NCBI GenBank assembly: GCA_033065855.1
Contig: JAVXUO010003159.1
Location: 124,001 to 188,000 of the forward strand
Source: Escallonia rubra
Lineage: Eukaryota; Streptophyta; Magnoliopsida; Escalloniales; Escalloniaceae
Direction of reading: 5' to 3'
Length of the DNA: 64,000 nucleotides
The first letter of the stretch is position 1; the number at the start of each line of letters is the position of its first letter. Positions 37,111 through 57,900 of this stretch are shown here, one piece after another. Below the pieces are notes generated by a model. The model did not search any database, was not told the DNA's origin, and worked only from the letters and a program-made list of their open reading frames with translations. A program made the translations under genes and the position numbers.

Positions 37111-37930
37111 AATTAGCATCCAAAAGATGGTACAAGATTCCTATTAGATGCGACTGCAGCAGCAATTCGTCAAGGAGGGACTCCTTTACTTCTTTTTTTG
37201 TTCCTTCAATTTTCAAGAATTCATTGAAAAAAGCATTTGCTATTTATGTTAATACTTCGCTAGATAAATTGTCATCTTCAAATTGTCAGCTCCTTCTTTG
37301 TATGGACTGCAATAATGTTGAGAGGGACTGCTTCCTGTATAACCATGTGTTCAAAACTCTCAAAAGGCGTTTGCTCTATTATTGGTTTTGTTTTTTCGGC
37401 CAAAAAAAAAGTTCGTTAAGGTCAAACCTTACTACCATTAACGAATTGGGTTAATACATTCGCCTTACCTTCTTTAGTGGTGTCGCCTGTGATGGATCCA
37501 TTTCACTGTCGGTGATGATGATATGGTGGTTGAGATCGACGGAAGAAGAACTGAAATGATAGAGAAGTGTGGAGAAAAGAAATGACAAGGGTGGGGGTCG
37601 GGGCTTTTTAGTGATTACGGTTTAGTGATTACATATGAGGATCTATGGACTAAATCCCAATTTAGTCTAGGAATCTAGGATATATATGAGGGGTGGGTAC
37701 GATCAGTCGAATATCGGGCTGATAGACTTAAAAGCAAACTGGCTCCGCACCTATTGTGGTTTATAAAATTAGATACCAAACCGGCCTGTAATCCGGTAAA
37801 AAAATATATTTGCTCCTACAGTGACAGGGCATCTGTCCACCGGTAGGGGGTCAAATTGTCATCTCTAGTTTCATATACCTCCCTTGGGGTGGTTGACCAA
37901 GGTGTGATACGTTAATGTCATAAAAAATTT
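37111..37930. other. IMPL2 3' UTR and spacer
   Basis: A 117-residue frame at 37101-37454 overlaps the likely 3' UTR and shows no domain, so it is not called. No other feature seen. Confidence 0.4.
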
Positions 37931-39244
37931 AGTAAAATTACACACGGCACCCTTGAGATTTACCTTAAACTATACACGGTTCCACCTAAATATTTTTATT
38001 TTTCTATCAACAGAGTTAACAGATTCAATGAAAGGACGGTAATACCCTTCATAACAAATACATTTACTAATCTGTCATCTCTCAGCATTGCCCAGACGAC
38101 TACTCAAACACCCAAAGAATACTCCTCCTGATAGACCTAACCCCACACCGCACCCTCCAAAAACCCCATACTACCTGACCCCAATCCTTACCGCCGCCTG
38201 CCTCCTTTCCTTCCCACCACTCTCTACCTCTCTATGCCTTCAAGCTCCTCTCATCCGCCTCTGCCGCCTCATAGTTTCGCCTCGCGTGCATCTCATCTGA
38301 CCAGCTCCTTGCTCCAGCTCGTTAACAATTACAACTAGTAATCCATTCAAATTTAGAACATTCCGGGTAAGCGAGATGGGTTTCGAATTGTTCATTCGAA
38401 TTTTGGTCGTTTTGTTTTCTCCGGCTTGTGAGGCCGTTGAATCTATAGGAATTGATGCCAGTACTGGGCGTTTGAAGGATAGATTTTACGATTTATTTGG
38501 TGTTTGTGAACGATGCATTACGTAGTAGGGATATTCATTTCAGTTGGGTGGATGTTAATTATTGTGAATTGGAGTCCAATTGCAGTGATGGGATTGTTGA
38601 GACAGAGGAATCAGTAGAGCAAGTAGAAAGTGCTGTGATTTTTTGGTGAATGAATCTGGGAAAAGTAGATAGTGTTGTGATAACATTTTTGCGGATAGGG
38701 TTCTTGAATTACTAACAAGGAAAACTGGTGAATCCATTCAGAAGAATTTCATTCCCATCTGGCAAATTCTTCTGAGTTTTCTATATAAGGATAGATACTG
38801 GGGTTTGGTGTCCATCTCAAATAGCCATAGGAAATCATGCATGGGTATCCTCAAGCCTTTTACAGCTCATTTAGCTCTCCAATCTGTTATAGATGATGAG
38901 GGGTTTATTTTGGGGCAGTAGTGTTTTGTGAATGCACATATGTGTTGACGGGGTGTGTGTGTGGGCGGTGGTTGGGCGTCGACAACAGTGGCGGTGGTTA
39001 GGCGTCGGTGGCGGTGGCGGTGGATGGGCTTTTTCTGGTAAGAAAGAGACCGAAGACCTAAGGGCGTTTTTTGTATATCATAATAAATTAATGTTACCCC
39101 AATTTTTTCTGACAGTTCCCTAACAGAAGTGAGTTTTATGTAACACAATGATAAATCACAGGAGGCGGAGAGTAATAAAAATACTTAAGTAAAGCCGTAT
39201 GTAATTTAGAATAAACTTTAAGAGTGCCGTGTATAATTTGCCCT
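37931..39244. mobile_element. Non-autonomous TIR transposon, Mutator-like (possible Pack-MULE)
   Basis: The left end (AAAATTACACACGGCACCCT, from 37935) and the reverse complement of the right end (CAAATTATACACGGCACTCT) align. Similarity continues for at least 75 bases (ACACGG, then CACCTAAATATTTTTATTT versus TACTTAAGTATTTTTATTA). An exact 8-base AAAAATTT flanks both ends (37923-37930 and 39245-39252), nine bases with one mismatch. Long degenerate TIRs and an 8-9 bp duplication fit Mutator-like (or hAT) elements. The interior has no transposase but contains a CT/CA-rich leader-like stretch and a 49-residue frame with a signal-peptide-like start. Confidence 0.65.
38376..38525 (+). CDS. Small uncertain ORF inside the TIR element, signal-peptide-like start
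   Basis: ATG to TAG gives 49 residues beginning MGFELFIRILVVLFSPACEA, then a charged stretch ending FYDLFGVCERCIT. A hydrophobic N terminus followed by a small-residue cut site is secretory-like. It lies within the transposon, so it may be a captured gene fragment or chance. I do not recognise it. Confidence 0.2.
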   Translation: MGFELFIRILVVLFSPACEAVESIGIDASTGRLKDRFYDLFGVCERCIT

Positions 39245-40026
39245 AAAAATTTCCTTCTAAATGACCAGTTTGCCCTCATAAACGTATGCAACCCTAATAG
39301 TAAATGCCTACCATGTCCTTTATGATTAAAGAAAAGGTCACTAAACCCCATTGGTAGCCGAGCGACCCCCATTGGCCCTAAAAATATTCCAATGCCCAAG
39401 AACCATCCTGCCGAATATCGATCCTCTAATCCGATTAAAACATACTTTCGTCCCCGCAATCCAGAAAGCCTGATATGAAACTCCCCTGCACAAGGGTTTC
39501 ACCTGCATACTATAACGAGCACAAAAAATGATCCCATCTTGTAACGTTGTAGGATGGTGACAAAAGAAGAGTCCGCCCTAAAAATGTTAACTCTCAAAAT
39601 CATCCCGCCATATCACGAAAGCAATCTTTGACCCCTCAAATCCCAAAACCTAATTGGAAAACCGCCTCCAATTTTGTATCATCCAATTGTAAGGATAACA
39701 GTGAATTGCTTAATTTGGTTTTCTCCTTGTAATCAGCTTTTAAACAAAGGAAATTGATTGCCGAGGAGATCCGCAGGCTCTAATCCAGATAACGTGCTAA
39801 ATGGAATATCCAATACAAATGACAAGAGTGATTGCTTTCAAGTAATTACGTAATGAACAATGCCAAGAACCAAATATTACGAAGTCCATTGCATCTCTGG
39901 AGTTGGCTGCTTGAAAACAATCCGTTGACAACTCCAAACTATTGAATAAAGTATAAGTGCCATGGATTGAAAAGCAGATTGGCAGAGTCCGGTTGTTTGT
40001 TGGCCGCGTCATCAAAGAGCTACTTC
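39245..40026. other. Spacer and probable RPT4 3' UTR
   Basis: No coding segment supported. The part nearest 40026 is presumably the 3' UTR of the minus-strand RPT4 gene. Confidence 0.4.
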
Positions 40027-48451
<8,425 letters not shown>

Positions 48452-50010
48452 TCTACTCCGATTAAACTGAAATTGTAGTGTGCGCGTCGATTTAAACTGT
48501 TAAGATCGGAGACTTGTCCTCATCAACGGTTTCCCGGCGATGAATTTTGGTCTCCGGCGGGGAGACGGGAGAAAGGGAGGGCAAGGGTTTGGAGGAGGAA
48601 AGAGAGAGAGCGAGAGACTAGTTTTTATCAGTTTTTACTTCAAGTGTTTGTACTGATAACTTTCCAATCAAGCCAGAATCTATAAATTGGGCCGGTGCAA
48701 CCCAAAGTCCATGTAATTTTAAATAAACCCACAACAATGGGCTAAGGATTCCAAATGGCCCAATTTTAAAATATTATGTACTGTATAAAATTTTCTTTCC
48801 CTTTTTTCCGATTAAAATTTGTGTTTTCCCTTTTTCTTGTTCTGCTTGTGTTCCATTAGATTCAAGTTCTTTTCCTACTTTATGTCAAACATTGACTTAT
48901 GGTGATAAAGGAACCAAGTCTAAACATTTTTACATTGACTGCGATATGAACGGTAATCAATTTCAACAAGTAGAGTAAAAAAAACGATGGTATTAAAACT
49001 AGCTAAAGACGACGGNTTTGTCGATCCGTAAAGCAAATCACTCCATTTTTTTTTTTAACTAGATACGACTATGAACTTATTGTAATGTTTTTCAGTATTT
49101 GGCATTGGCGCAGGTGCTTAAAATTTTTGTTGCCCTACTTTAGCGCCCCATGGAAGAGAATGACGATAGATATGTATTGCGGCCTTTTCATGTTTATGAG
49201 CTTTAAACCGAAGTGAAAAAGAATTAAGCACTAGAAATGAAAAAAGCAGGTGCCAGGGAAAATGGAACAATTTTTTAGCTGCTTTTAGAAGAAGGAACTA
49301 AGAATTCTGCCGGTGTTGGAACACCACCATTCACTGATGCACAAAGCGGGTCCAATTTAGGCATTGCTATGTGTAATTGTGACCAATTCTTTGCCAAGCT
49401 TTTGCTGCCTGCATAGGCACCAACACTTACCTCCTCTAAATTTTCTTTCAGGCCTAATTGGCATGAGAAATTGCCCAGTTTTACTTCTCCAGAATAAATT
49501 ATTTTCATTACAGACACTCTCATGGATCAGGGGGTCCAAATTCAGGCATTATCATTTTATCTTCAGAGAGTTGACTGCCTGAATAGGCATAAGCCCTTTG
49601 GTTCCCTAAATTTTCTCCTTGGAACTCTACTCTCCGCAGAAGAATTTGAAGATGTAAAAGAGAGATGAAGGGAGCAAATGATGTTTGACCATTTCAAAAG
49701 AGCCTAATCTACCATTCATTTCTATGATTCAGTTGTAGTATTTTCTAAGAATTGAACATCAACTGATATCAGAAATTTGAACAACAAATGGAAAAATCTT
49801 CCACCCCATAAACATGGCGATATTGTTGGCTAACCAACTTCCGTTCGTGGAGTCACATTCATTCCTTCCAAACTCCAAACTAACGATCAAAAGAGAAAAT
49901 AGGAACCGAGACCCCAAATTGCCTAATTATAGAAAACAAGTACCCACTTTCTTCTCACATCCCTCCTTAGTTTCATTTCAGTTCATCCCCCTCATCCTGG
50001 AGGGCTGGAG
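48452..50010. promoter_or_regulatory. Divergent intergenic region between RPT4 and the receptor kinase
   Basis: Holds the RPT4 5' leader (to about 48640, with GAGAGAGAGCGAGAG) and both promoters. A diverged duplication is visible at about 49315-49500 and 49520-49650 (GCCTGCATAGGCACC versus GCCTGAATAGGCATA, followed by CTAAATTTTCT). An unresolved N is at 49016. A candidate upstream ORF of the kinase (87 codons, 49814-50077) is discussed in the findings. Confidence 0.5.
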
Positions 50011-52641
50011 ATGGAAAGGATGCCTAGAGGACCCCCTGTCCATCTTCACTTCCCCTCATCCTTTTCGTCGTCCCTAATGGACATCGTCGTGGTTCTTTTC
50101 TGCCTCATTCTCACCGGCCCTACCACCCTCCTCGTCACCGCGGTCTCCACCGGTGCACCCGCCAAATCCGACAGCTTCACCCCACAAGATAACTACCTTC
50201 TCGATTGCGGCGCCACCAACCAAACTACCCTCCCTGACAAGAGGGTCTTTTTGTCGGACCAAAATTCGACAAAATTTCTCAGCTATTCTGGACGTGACAT
50301 CCAAGTTTCGGTCCCATCAGCTGATGTTCCACTTCCTATTTATCGCTCGGCCAAGGTCTTCGTATCGGATGCCACTTACTCGTTCCACATGGCTCGTCCC
50401 GGTTGGCATTGGGTGCGACTCCACTTCTATCCGGTTAACAACAATGAATTCAATCTCCAGCATTCCAAATTTACTGTCACCTTGGACACATTAGTCCTCC
50501 TCCACGAATTCTCTATTAATGACGCCAAATGGTTCGTTAAGGAGTACCTTGTAAACGTGACAACAGAGCGATTCTCCCTCAAATTTTCCCCGGTAAAGGG
50601 TTCGTCCGCTTTTATAAACGCAATCGAGGTAGTTTCTGCCCCTGACATTTTGATCGCTGACTCGGGCTCTGCTCTCTTCCCCGTGGCCCAACAAAGCGGG
50701 CTGTCCAAGTACTCTTACGAGACCGTGTACCGCCTTAACTGTGGCGGTCCGGTCATCAGCTCACAAAATGACACCCTCGGACGAACTTGGGGGTCCGATG
50801 GGTCGTTCCTTAAGCCCGGTTTGGCCGCTAAAAATGTCTCTGTTGCTCCTAACATTGTTTCATACCCAGATGGCGGATCCCCATTAATCGCTCCTCCCTC
50901 GGTTTATGCATCCGCAATTGAGATGGAAAATGCCAATGTCACCACCCCTAATTTCAATGTCACGTGGAATCTTGACATAGATTCGTCCTTCACATATCTA
51001 GTACGCCTACATTTTTGTGACATTGTCAGCAAGTCACTCAATGACCTTTACTTCAATGTGTACATTGGTGGCAAAATGGCTATCTCCGGGCTAGACTTGT
51101 CGACCGAAACCGGGGGTCTGGCAATGGCTTATTACAAAGACTTTATTGTCAACACTTCCATGGTTTCCCCACCTCTCACCGTTCAAGTCGGCCCCATGAA
51201 TGAGAACACCGGGATGAAGAACGCGATCCTGAATGGCCTAGAGGTCTTGAAGATCAACAACTCGGTCAATAGTTTGGATGGTGAATTCGGCGTTGATGGC
51301 AAAACCGCTAGCAATCCAACTCGTGGCACTGTGGCCGCTGTTGGATTCGCAATGATGTTTGGGGCATTTGTTGGTCTAGGTGCTATGGCTGTAAAGTGGC
51401 GAAAGAGACCACAGGATTGGCGCAAGAGGAACAGTTTCTCATCATGGTTGCTTCCTCTGCATGCTGGTGATTCAAGCTTCATGTCAAGCAAAACCTCGTT
51501 AGGATCGCGCAAGAGCAACTTCTATTCATCGACCACGGGATTAGGCCGATACTTTTCTTTTGCAGAGTTGCAAGAAGCTACGAAAAACTGGGATCCTAAC
51601 GCGGTCATTGGCGTCGGAGGGTTTGGAAATGTGTACATTGGAGAGATTGATGATGGGACACAAGTCGCGGTCAAGAGAGGAAACCCTCAATCCGAACAAG
51701 GTATAAACGAATTCCAGACCGAGATTCAAATGCTATCAAAGCTTCGCCACCGCCACTTGGTGTCATTGATCGGTTATTGTGACGAGAACTCTGAGATGAT
51801 CTTGGTTTACGAGTTCATGTCTAATGGGCCGCTAAGAGACCATCTGTATGGCAAGAACTTGCCTTCGCTCTCGTGGAAGCAAAGGTTGGAAATCTGCATT
51901 GGGGCCGCCCGAGGGCTGCATTACCTCCACACTGGCGCAGCACAAGGTATCATCCACCGTGACGTCAAGACTACCAACATACTCCTGGATGACAACTTTA
52001 TCGCAAAGATGGCTGATTTTGGACTGTCCAAGGACGCGCCCACAACTGAGCAGACTCATGTGAGTACCGCGGTTAAAGGGAGCTTCGGGTATCTAGACCC
52101 TGAGTACTTCAGGAAACAACAGCTGACGGACAAGTCTGATGTTTACTCATTTGGGGTGGTCTTACTGGAAGTGTTATGTGCAAGGCCAGCGTTAAATCCT
52201 GCCCTACCAAGGGAGCAAGTGAATTTGGCCGAGTGGGCGATGCAGTGGAAGCGAAAAGGGCTGTTGGACAAAATCATAGACCCTATTTTGGCCGGTGTAA
52301 TAAACCCGGAATCGATGAAAAAGTTTGCCGAGGCTGCTGAGAAATGTTTGGCCGAGTATGGGGTTGATAGGCCTACAATGGGCGACGTGCTGTGGAATTT
52401 GGAGTATGCTTTGCAACTGCAGGAGGCTTCTTCACAAGGAAAGGCTGAGGATGAAAATAAGGTGTTTGCAGCAGCAGCCTCTCCTGCCACGGTTACTCCT
52501 GCTCCTGCTGCCGCTTCCACCTCTGATAACAGACCTATTTCATCCCCCGAGGAGAGTAAGAATCCTGCTGAAGTTCAGGTCATTGATGAGCACTCTGGAA
52601 CTGCTATGTTCGCCCAATTCGCCGCGCTCAATGGCAGATAA
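50011..52641 (+). CDS. CrRLK1L (malectin-like) receptor-like kinase, single exon
   Basis: Plasma-membrane receptor kinase of the FERONIA/THESEUS family, which perceives RALF peptides or wall state. 876 residues from the first ATG; a second in-frame ATG at 50077 (residue 23) directly precedes the signal peptide (MDIVVVLFCLILTG) and may be the real start (854 residues). Tandem malectin-like domains about 60-415 with N-glycosylation sites; transmembrane segment about 439-461; kinase about 533-805 with GVGGFGNV (534-541), Lys555, HRD 649-651 and DFG 669-671, so all catalytic residues are present. The tail is Ala/Pro/Ser-rich. The intronless structure is typical. The kinase most resembles At5g61350 (CAP1/ERULUS), which acts in root-hair tip growth, but the subgroup is tentative. 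Confidence 0.94.
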   Translation: MERMPRGPPVHLHFPSSFSSSLMDIVVVLFCLILTGPTTLLVTAVSTGAPAKSDSFTPQDNYLLDCGATNQTTLPDKRVFLSDQNSTKFLSYSGRDIQVSVPSADVPLPIYRSAKVFVSDATYSFHMARPGWHWVRLHFYPVNNNEFNLQHSKFTVTLDTLVLLHEFSINDAKWFVKEYLVNVTTERFSLKFSPVKGSSAFINAIEVVSAPDILIADSGSALFPVAQQSGLSKYSYETVYRLNCGGPVISSQNDTLGRTWGSDGSFLKPGLAAKNVSVAPNIVSYPDGGSPLIAPPSVYASAIEMENANVTTPNFNVTWNLDIDSSFTYLVRLHFCDIVSKSLNDLYFNVYIGGKMAISGLDLSTETGGLAMAYYKDFIVNTSMVSPPLTVQVGPMNENTGMKNAILNGLEVLKINNSVNSLDGEFGVDGKTASNPTRGTVAAVGFAMMFGAFVGLGAMAVKWRKRPQDWRKRNSFSSWLLPLHAGDSSFMSSKTSLGSRKSNFYSSTTGLGRYFSFAELQEATKNWDPNAVIGVGGFGNVYIGEIDDGTQVAVKRGNPQSEQGINEFQTEIQMLSKLRHRHLVSLIGYCDENSEMILVYEFMSNGPLRDHLYGKNLPSLSWKQRLEICIGAARGLHYLHTGAAQGIIHRDVKTTNILLDDNFIAKMADFGLSKDAPTTEQTHVSTAVKGSFGYLDPEYFRKQQLTDKSDVYSFGVVLLEVLCARPALNPALPREQVNLAEWAMQWKRKGLLDKIIDPILAGVINPESMKKFAEAAEKCLAEYGVDRPTMGDVLWNLEYALQLQEASSQGKAEDENKVFAAAASPATVTPAPAAASTSDNRPISSPEESKNPAEVQVIDEHSGTAMFAQFAALNGR

Positions 52642-53664
52642 GCACAAGTTTTCCACAACCTATTTCAAAAGTCTAGTGCTTCGCCATAAAAAAATTAAGT
52701 GCATTGTTGGCGTTGAATGTTTTTTCCTCGCTCTTCTGAATATTCGTCTCTCTGTTTATTTTCTGTGGTGTTGTACTATTGTTTATGTGCTAGTGAGGAT
52801 GTATTTGAAAGCCCGTTATTTGTAATTCAATTCAATACGGCAGTGCAGCGTACTAGTCATGGTGGTTCTATTTTCTTGCAGACTGGTGTTTTCTTCTTTA
52901 AATTTACACAATTGTTACGGACATCTATGAAAATGCAATTTTACAAGCACTTGCAAACAATGGATTGTAGTCAGTATTTTGTACCATCAAAGTGATACAC
53001 TCCAAGTAATTGCTTCTGCATATGATTGTACACTCAAACTGATACATTCAACTTCATTCGTTTGGATGGAAAATTAGCGCTTGGAAGTAATAGCCAGTAG
53101 CATTGCATCAAATCATCTGTCTCCTCCTTTTTTAAAAAGAAATTCCCTCCAAATTGCAATAGGCAAAAGACACATGCAACCGTGGAAATGAACTTGAAAC
53201 GCGACTGCAATTGGTGAAATGTAAAGTGCAGACATGACAGATATAATTATTACCGCATCGCTACGGGGAAGCTGTAAAAAAAAAAAAAACTCTTCATCCA
53301 TTGATCAGCTGACCAAGCCCCAATCAGAAAGTGGGAAAGGCTATGAATCAAATCACCTTCCTGGCTATAAAACTCACTCCTGACTAGGTAGGCTAACTAA
53401 TTGAATGAACGATAGCAAGCGTAGACAAGGATGTGGATGTGTCTTTTATTCATCCAAATCCAAAAAACTTTCAGATCACAACCGTGGACGCTAAAACATG
53501 CAGTGTTGGATTCTTAGAGGCTAAAAACCAACCTCAATTGCTTGCTTGCTCATACAGAACGTATGAGCTCGTTATCCCTCCTGCTTATATAAGCCCCAAC
53601 ACATCCCAACTCCTCGACGTATAAACTTTCATAGCGTAAGAATCCTTCCCTCTGGCACAAACCC
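52642..53664. other. Receptor kinase 3' UTR and spacer
   Basis: No supported gene. An A/T homopolymer near 53276-53290 and a TATATAA box at 53586-53592 are the only notable signals. Confidence 0.4.
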
Positions 53665-53814
53665 ATGGCAGATATAGAGGAAAAGACCGAAAGCAAAAGG
53701 GCCTTCAACATGGATGCACTTCTTGTTAGTGTCGTTTTCCAGGAGGACGAGTCTCTTTCCATTCGTACTTCCCTTTCCTTTTTGACGCGTCCTTATAAAC
53801 GAAACACTTCCTAG
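53665..53814 (+). CDS. Possible small ORF behind a TATA box (uncertain)
   Basis: ATG to TAG gives 49 residues starting MADIEEKTESKRAFNMDALL, acidic then hydrophobic, with context CCCATGG at the start. TATATAAG at 53586 lies about 79 bases upstream, a plausible promoter-to-start distance. I recognise no family. It could be a real microprotein, the first exon of a gene now lost, or chance. Confidence 0.22.
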   Translation: MADIEEKTESKRAFNMDALLVSVVFQEDESLSIRTSLSFLTRPYKRNTS

Positions 53815-54903
53815 AAAATAGGACATGCAGTCACACAATGCTGTATCTTTATCCTAGACTAGACTATAGGGAGGGCAGGGGAGGGGTATTTTTTCCAGAA
53901 ATTGAAATGCATTTGCTGTCGTACTCCTGTTTCTGCAGGAGAGGAGAGGAGAGGGTGGTCTAGATATTACTCAGGGAAATCAAGAACTTTTACATGCATG
54001 GCCGACGTACACTACCTGGTCTCAAGAAACAAGCAGCCCCGGAGGTTAAAAAGAGGAAGAAGCATTACTCAGCTAGAAAGGAGGGCATGCAGGTTCGTCC
54101 ATTACCATGTGGAAAAAGAGCTGCAAGTAGTATTCAGTGTGCTTCACCTATTAATGTTCAAGTGTAGCTACCATTTTGTCTCTCTTTTGGGAAATTCTGG
54201 TTCGAGGAAGCAAATTAAAAACTTTGCATGTCTCTCCACCCCAGATTGTTATTTGATGCTGAATGATGCATGGATGGACCAAATATTCTGATGCACTAAA
54301 CCAACAAGAAGGGTTGGAACACGGACTCTGTAACAATTTTGCGAATAGAAGCTGCTAACAAGCAAACAATAACAGGTGAATGGGACTTTGACACGCTTTT
54401 GTCAAATAAATCAGAAGATAAAGCCTGAGCAAAAGCATAATTGATAGCAAGAACCTGGGTGACTACAGTGTGCCACATTTAAAAAACTCATCAAACTAAT
54501 TCCTGATGCAAGGAGGGGTCAAATAACCGGAGAGAGCCACTTTCCTGGTGAACCGTGCTAACACGATCTGATAGATACCATCTGGATGACTCAAACAATC
54601 CCTTTGATCTGATCCGAGAATCCACGGGATAAAGAAACTAGTGGGATCAAGACTTTTAATCACTGATTGCAGTATGTTACAGAATGTTACTTGCATTAAA
54701 AATTTTAAAAAAGATTCTAATTGTTACACCACGTTAATCCCCACCTAAAGTCAGAACACTGTTTCAACATTTCATGCAAAAAATTGGAGATTACCACCTA
54801 AATCAACCGCTACTTGAAGTTAAAAGCATCAAAAGAATGACTGTTTCCCTATAATGGTACAAAATTAGGATGTGAAGCAGTTGCAGCAAAAATCAACCAA
54901 TAA
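53815..54903. other. Spacer and probable SAE2 3' UTR
   Basis: No coding segment supported. A 129-residue frame at 53902-54291 is basic and low in structure, with no recognisable domain. The part nearest 54903 is presumably the SAE2 3' UTR. Confidence 0.4.
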
Positions 54904-57900
54904 CTATTGCAACCCCTTACCTATGTCTGCATTCCCATCCTCGAGCATAACAACAGCCTCACCATCATCATCGAGTTCGTCCACTCTTTTTTTGCTCCTT
55001 TTCTCGTCAGCAGCAGTAGACAGATCAGAAATGGCAGTAGTAGAAACATCAGAAATCTTTCTTTTCTTCCCAGAAGAGTCACTCCCTGCTGGTAACATCA
55101 CTAGCTCATCGTCCTCTTCAGTTTCCAGCGGAACTGCTTGACACGAACTCGAAGTGCTAGCCCCATTGGCAACATTTGTATTCTTGTTTTCTACAGCAGG
55201 AGCTTGTGTCCATCCAGAGAGAAGCATTCCTTCAGGTTCCTTCTCTTCATCAAACTCCTCTCTGTGACAATAAACGAGATGTAAACGCCGCCTTTAAAAT
55301 AGCAAAAAAATCGGTATAAACAAACTCCCATCATGATAGTTATAGGCTTAAAATGCCACTAGCACAAGAGCTCCACATAACACTGTCATCATAGTTGAAA
55401 TAATTCAAGGGCGCACATGTTTGCATAGATAGGTCATACGAATATAAAAATCCAATAATTGTCTACCAATAACTGAGACACCACATCTCACGTCAGTTAC
55501 AATCCTATCCTATAGGCAATCATGTTACCGTAATTTGCTTGTACTATAAAGAAGCCGGCAAAAGACGGCTATCCTCAAGTGTTTGGTAACTCGTTATCTT
55601 TATTAAATCAACTTCAAAGTCCAGAACCAAGTCCCACAGCATTAAAACAAACCTGTGCTTTATATTGATATTGCACGAGAGCTCCTGCTGAAGATCCTCA
55701 ACTGTAAGAATCGTCCCACCAGTGACTGGAGAAGGAAGCTCAGATAGCACCTAAGATGGCACACAAACACAATGAGAACTAACATACCCAAAATGAGTGA
55801 AACAACCGAAGCGAACATACATACCTTGTCAAGATTTGCTGCATAGTTGGCTACCATATCATCGTCAAGATCATCTCCGACCTCATAAAGAAGGGCCGAA
55901 CCATGCATAACCAATGGCAGACTCATGCCTAGCTTGGCTTTCACAATCTTTTCAACAATGTCCCTCAATTTTGAACGATGAGTATTAATCTCGAGGGAAA
56001 GAGGCGTCTAGTCTCAGATATGGAGCATAAGATTATTAGGCAGTTGCTAAGCAAAGATGTATAAGAAATTATGCAGAACTGTTAAAAAGAAAGGTGGGGA
56101 AAAGGTAAGTTTAAAATACCTCAGAACAAACATAACACGACTTGTTAGGCTCGAATGGCTCCACAGGCATAAGAAGCATCTTTCTTGATGGATGTTCCAA
56201 ACAGTATGTCATCCTAAGCAGATATGCAGATTATATCAGTGCACATTGGGCCCCAAAAGAACAATAAGGATCTTCAGTTCGTCACAAATAATGGCCAAGT
56301 GTCATCAACATTTTTTAATACAGGCAATCAATATGTGGGCGCTTCTATATCCATATCTACATAGCTACATAACTCAAGCCATTGGACCCTAATGGCCAGT
56401 CTAGCATTGTGTCATAAACCATACATATCCACCGTCTCCAATAAAAGGAAGAGCATGGCAAAAAGACTTCACTGTAAGATGGCTAGCTCTACATGCAACT
56501 CAACCAAATCCACATTAACATGAAAACAGGTTGAAAGAAAAAGTTCCCTGACACAAACGTAAAATGTATGCAACTGATGAGCTCAAATCATAACATAACC
56601 ATGTTGTCACGTCTCAAGGGGATTGAAGATCTTTCTCAAAGATGGCGCAACAAAGTTTTGGTAGAAGTGGCAAAACAGCATAGACCAAGGTCACACGTAT
56701 ATCGTTAAAATAGTAGTGGCAAAAAATGAGGTTCCAAAATGCTTGAAGGGGGGGGGGGGGGAATTCAACCCACTTTAAGAAGAAGTGAAGGAATTGGACG
56801 CACCTATAACTGTTTGCATCATTTCGAAGCACCTTAATTGCCTCGATCACAATCAATCCAGAGATGATAGCATTTGTAGTTGCAACAGCATGCACAATAT
56901 TACCAGCAATACCTTTAGCTTCAAAAAGGCTATGCAACGGAATCCCGAAAGAAGCAGCCCGAATATTTGCAGCAGCTGTAACGAACTCTACTGCCAACTG
57001 ATCGTCTTTATCGAAACTCAAATTTCCGATCTCCTGAAATCATACATGGTTGTCTATCAAAATATAGAGATATATCTCTATGTGCATTTAAACACACACA
57101 TAGGTGTGAGTGTGTGTGTGAGCAGAGAGAGAGAGAGAGACAAAGAGGGGCAGAAGCAGGAGGAGTAGGTAAAGTTGTTCGGAATGAGGTAAATACATTC
57201 ACTGAAAGTCCACATGTCAGAGATTAACTTCTCCACAAGCAATGGACACACACAAACCTTCTTTCTTCTTGAAAAAAATAGTTTCAGCGCCTCCAGAAAG
57301 ATTCTTGAATTTTCCATAAGACTCCATATATCCTGCGGATTCTTCAGACAAAGAGATGCCATTGCAGACACCGAGAGTGGATCATCAGGAAGGGGCATTC
57401 TTTCAGCATTCCCATTTTGTTGAACCGATTCACCAGGCAGGACATCTCTAATATATATAGGCCTTGGCCTGTTACGATTCCTCCAGGTTTCTTCATTAGA
57501 CAAAGCTATTTCAATGTTGTAACCAAACACATGATCGTATATTCTCCTCCCATACTGCTCAATATCTTCATCCTTGTTAGGTTCAAAAACATCATTTGCA
57601 TGTTCTGATGAGCTAGCAGCATCACTCGAACGCACATTAAGATCATTATCCTGATTCTTGTCACCAAATAGCTTTGCAAAAAGCAGATCCTTTGCCCATA
57701 CAATACAGTGAACAAACTGCAACATTTAAACCAATGGCATAAAAAAGAACTGTATAATAACGTATCACATATCGGATCTAGGAAATCATGTAGAAAATAG
57801 AAGTTGTTGCAGGTTCATGACAAACAACCACATTTTCAGGATGGATTCCATCATTTACTACAAGATAATATTGTCTCCCCTTGATATTTTACATGATTTA

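Noticed and set aside
37101-37454. 117-residue frame after IMPL2
   Set aside because: Overlaps the last codons and probable 3' UTR of IMPL2, and no domain is visible.
38088-38300. Pro-rich 70-residue frame
   Set aside because: Simple C-rich sequence inside the TIR transposon; reading direction arbitrary.
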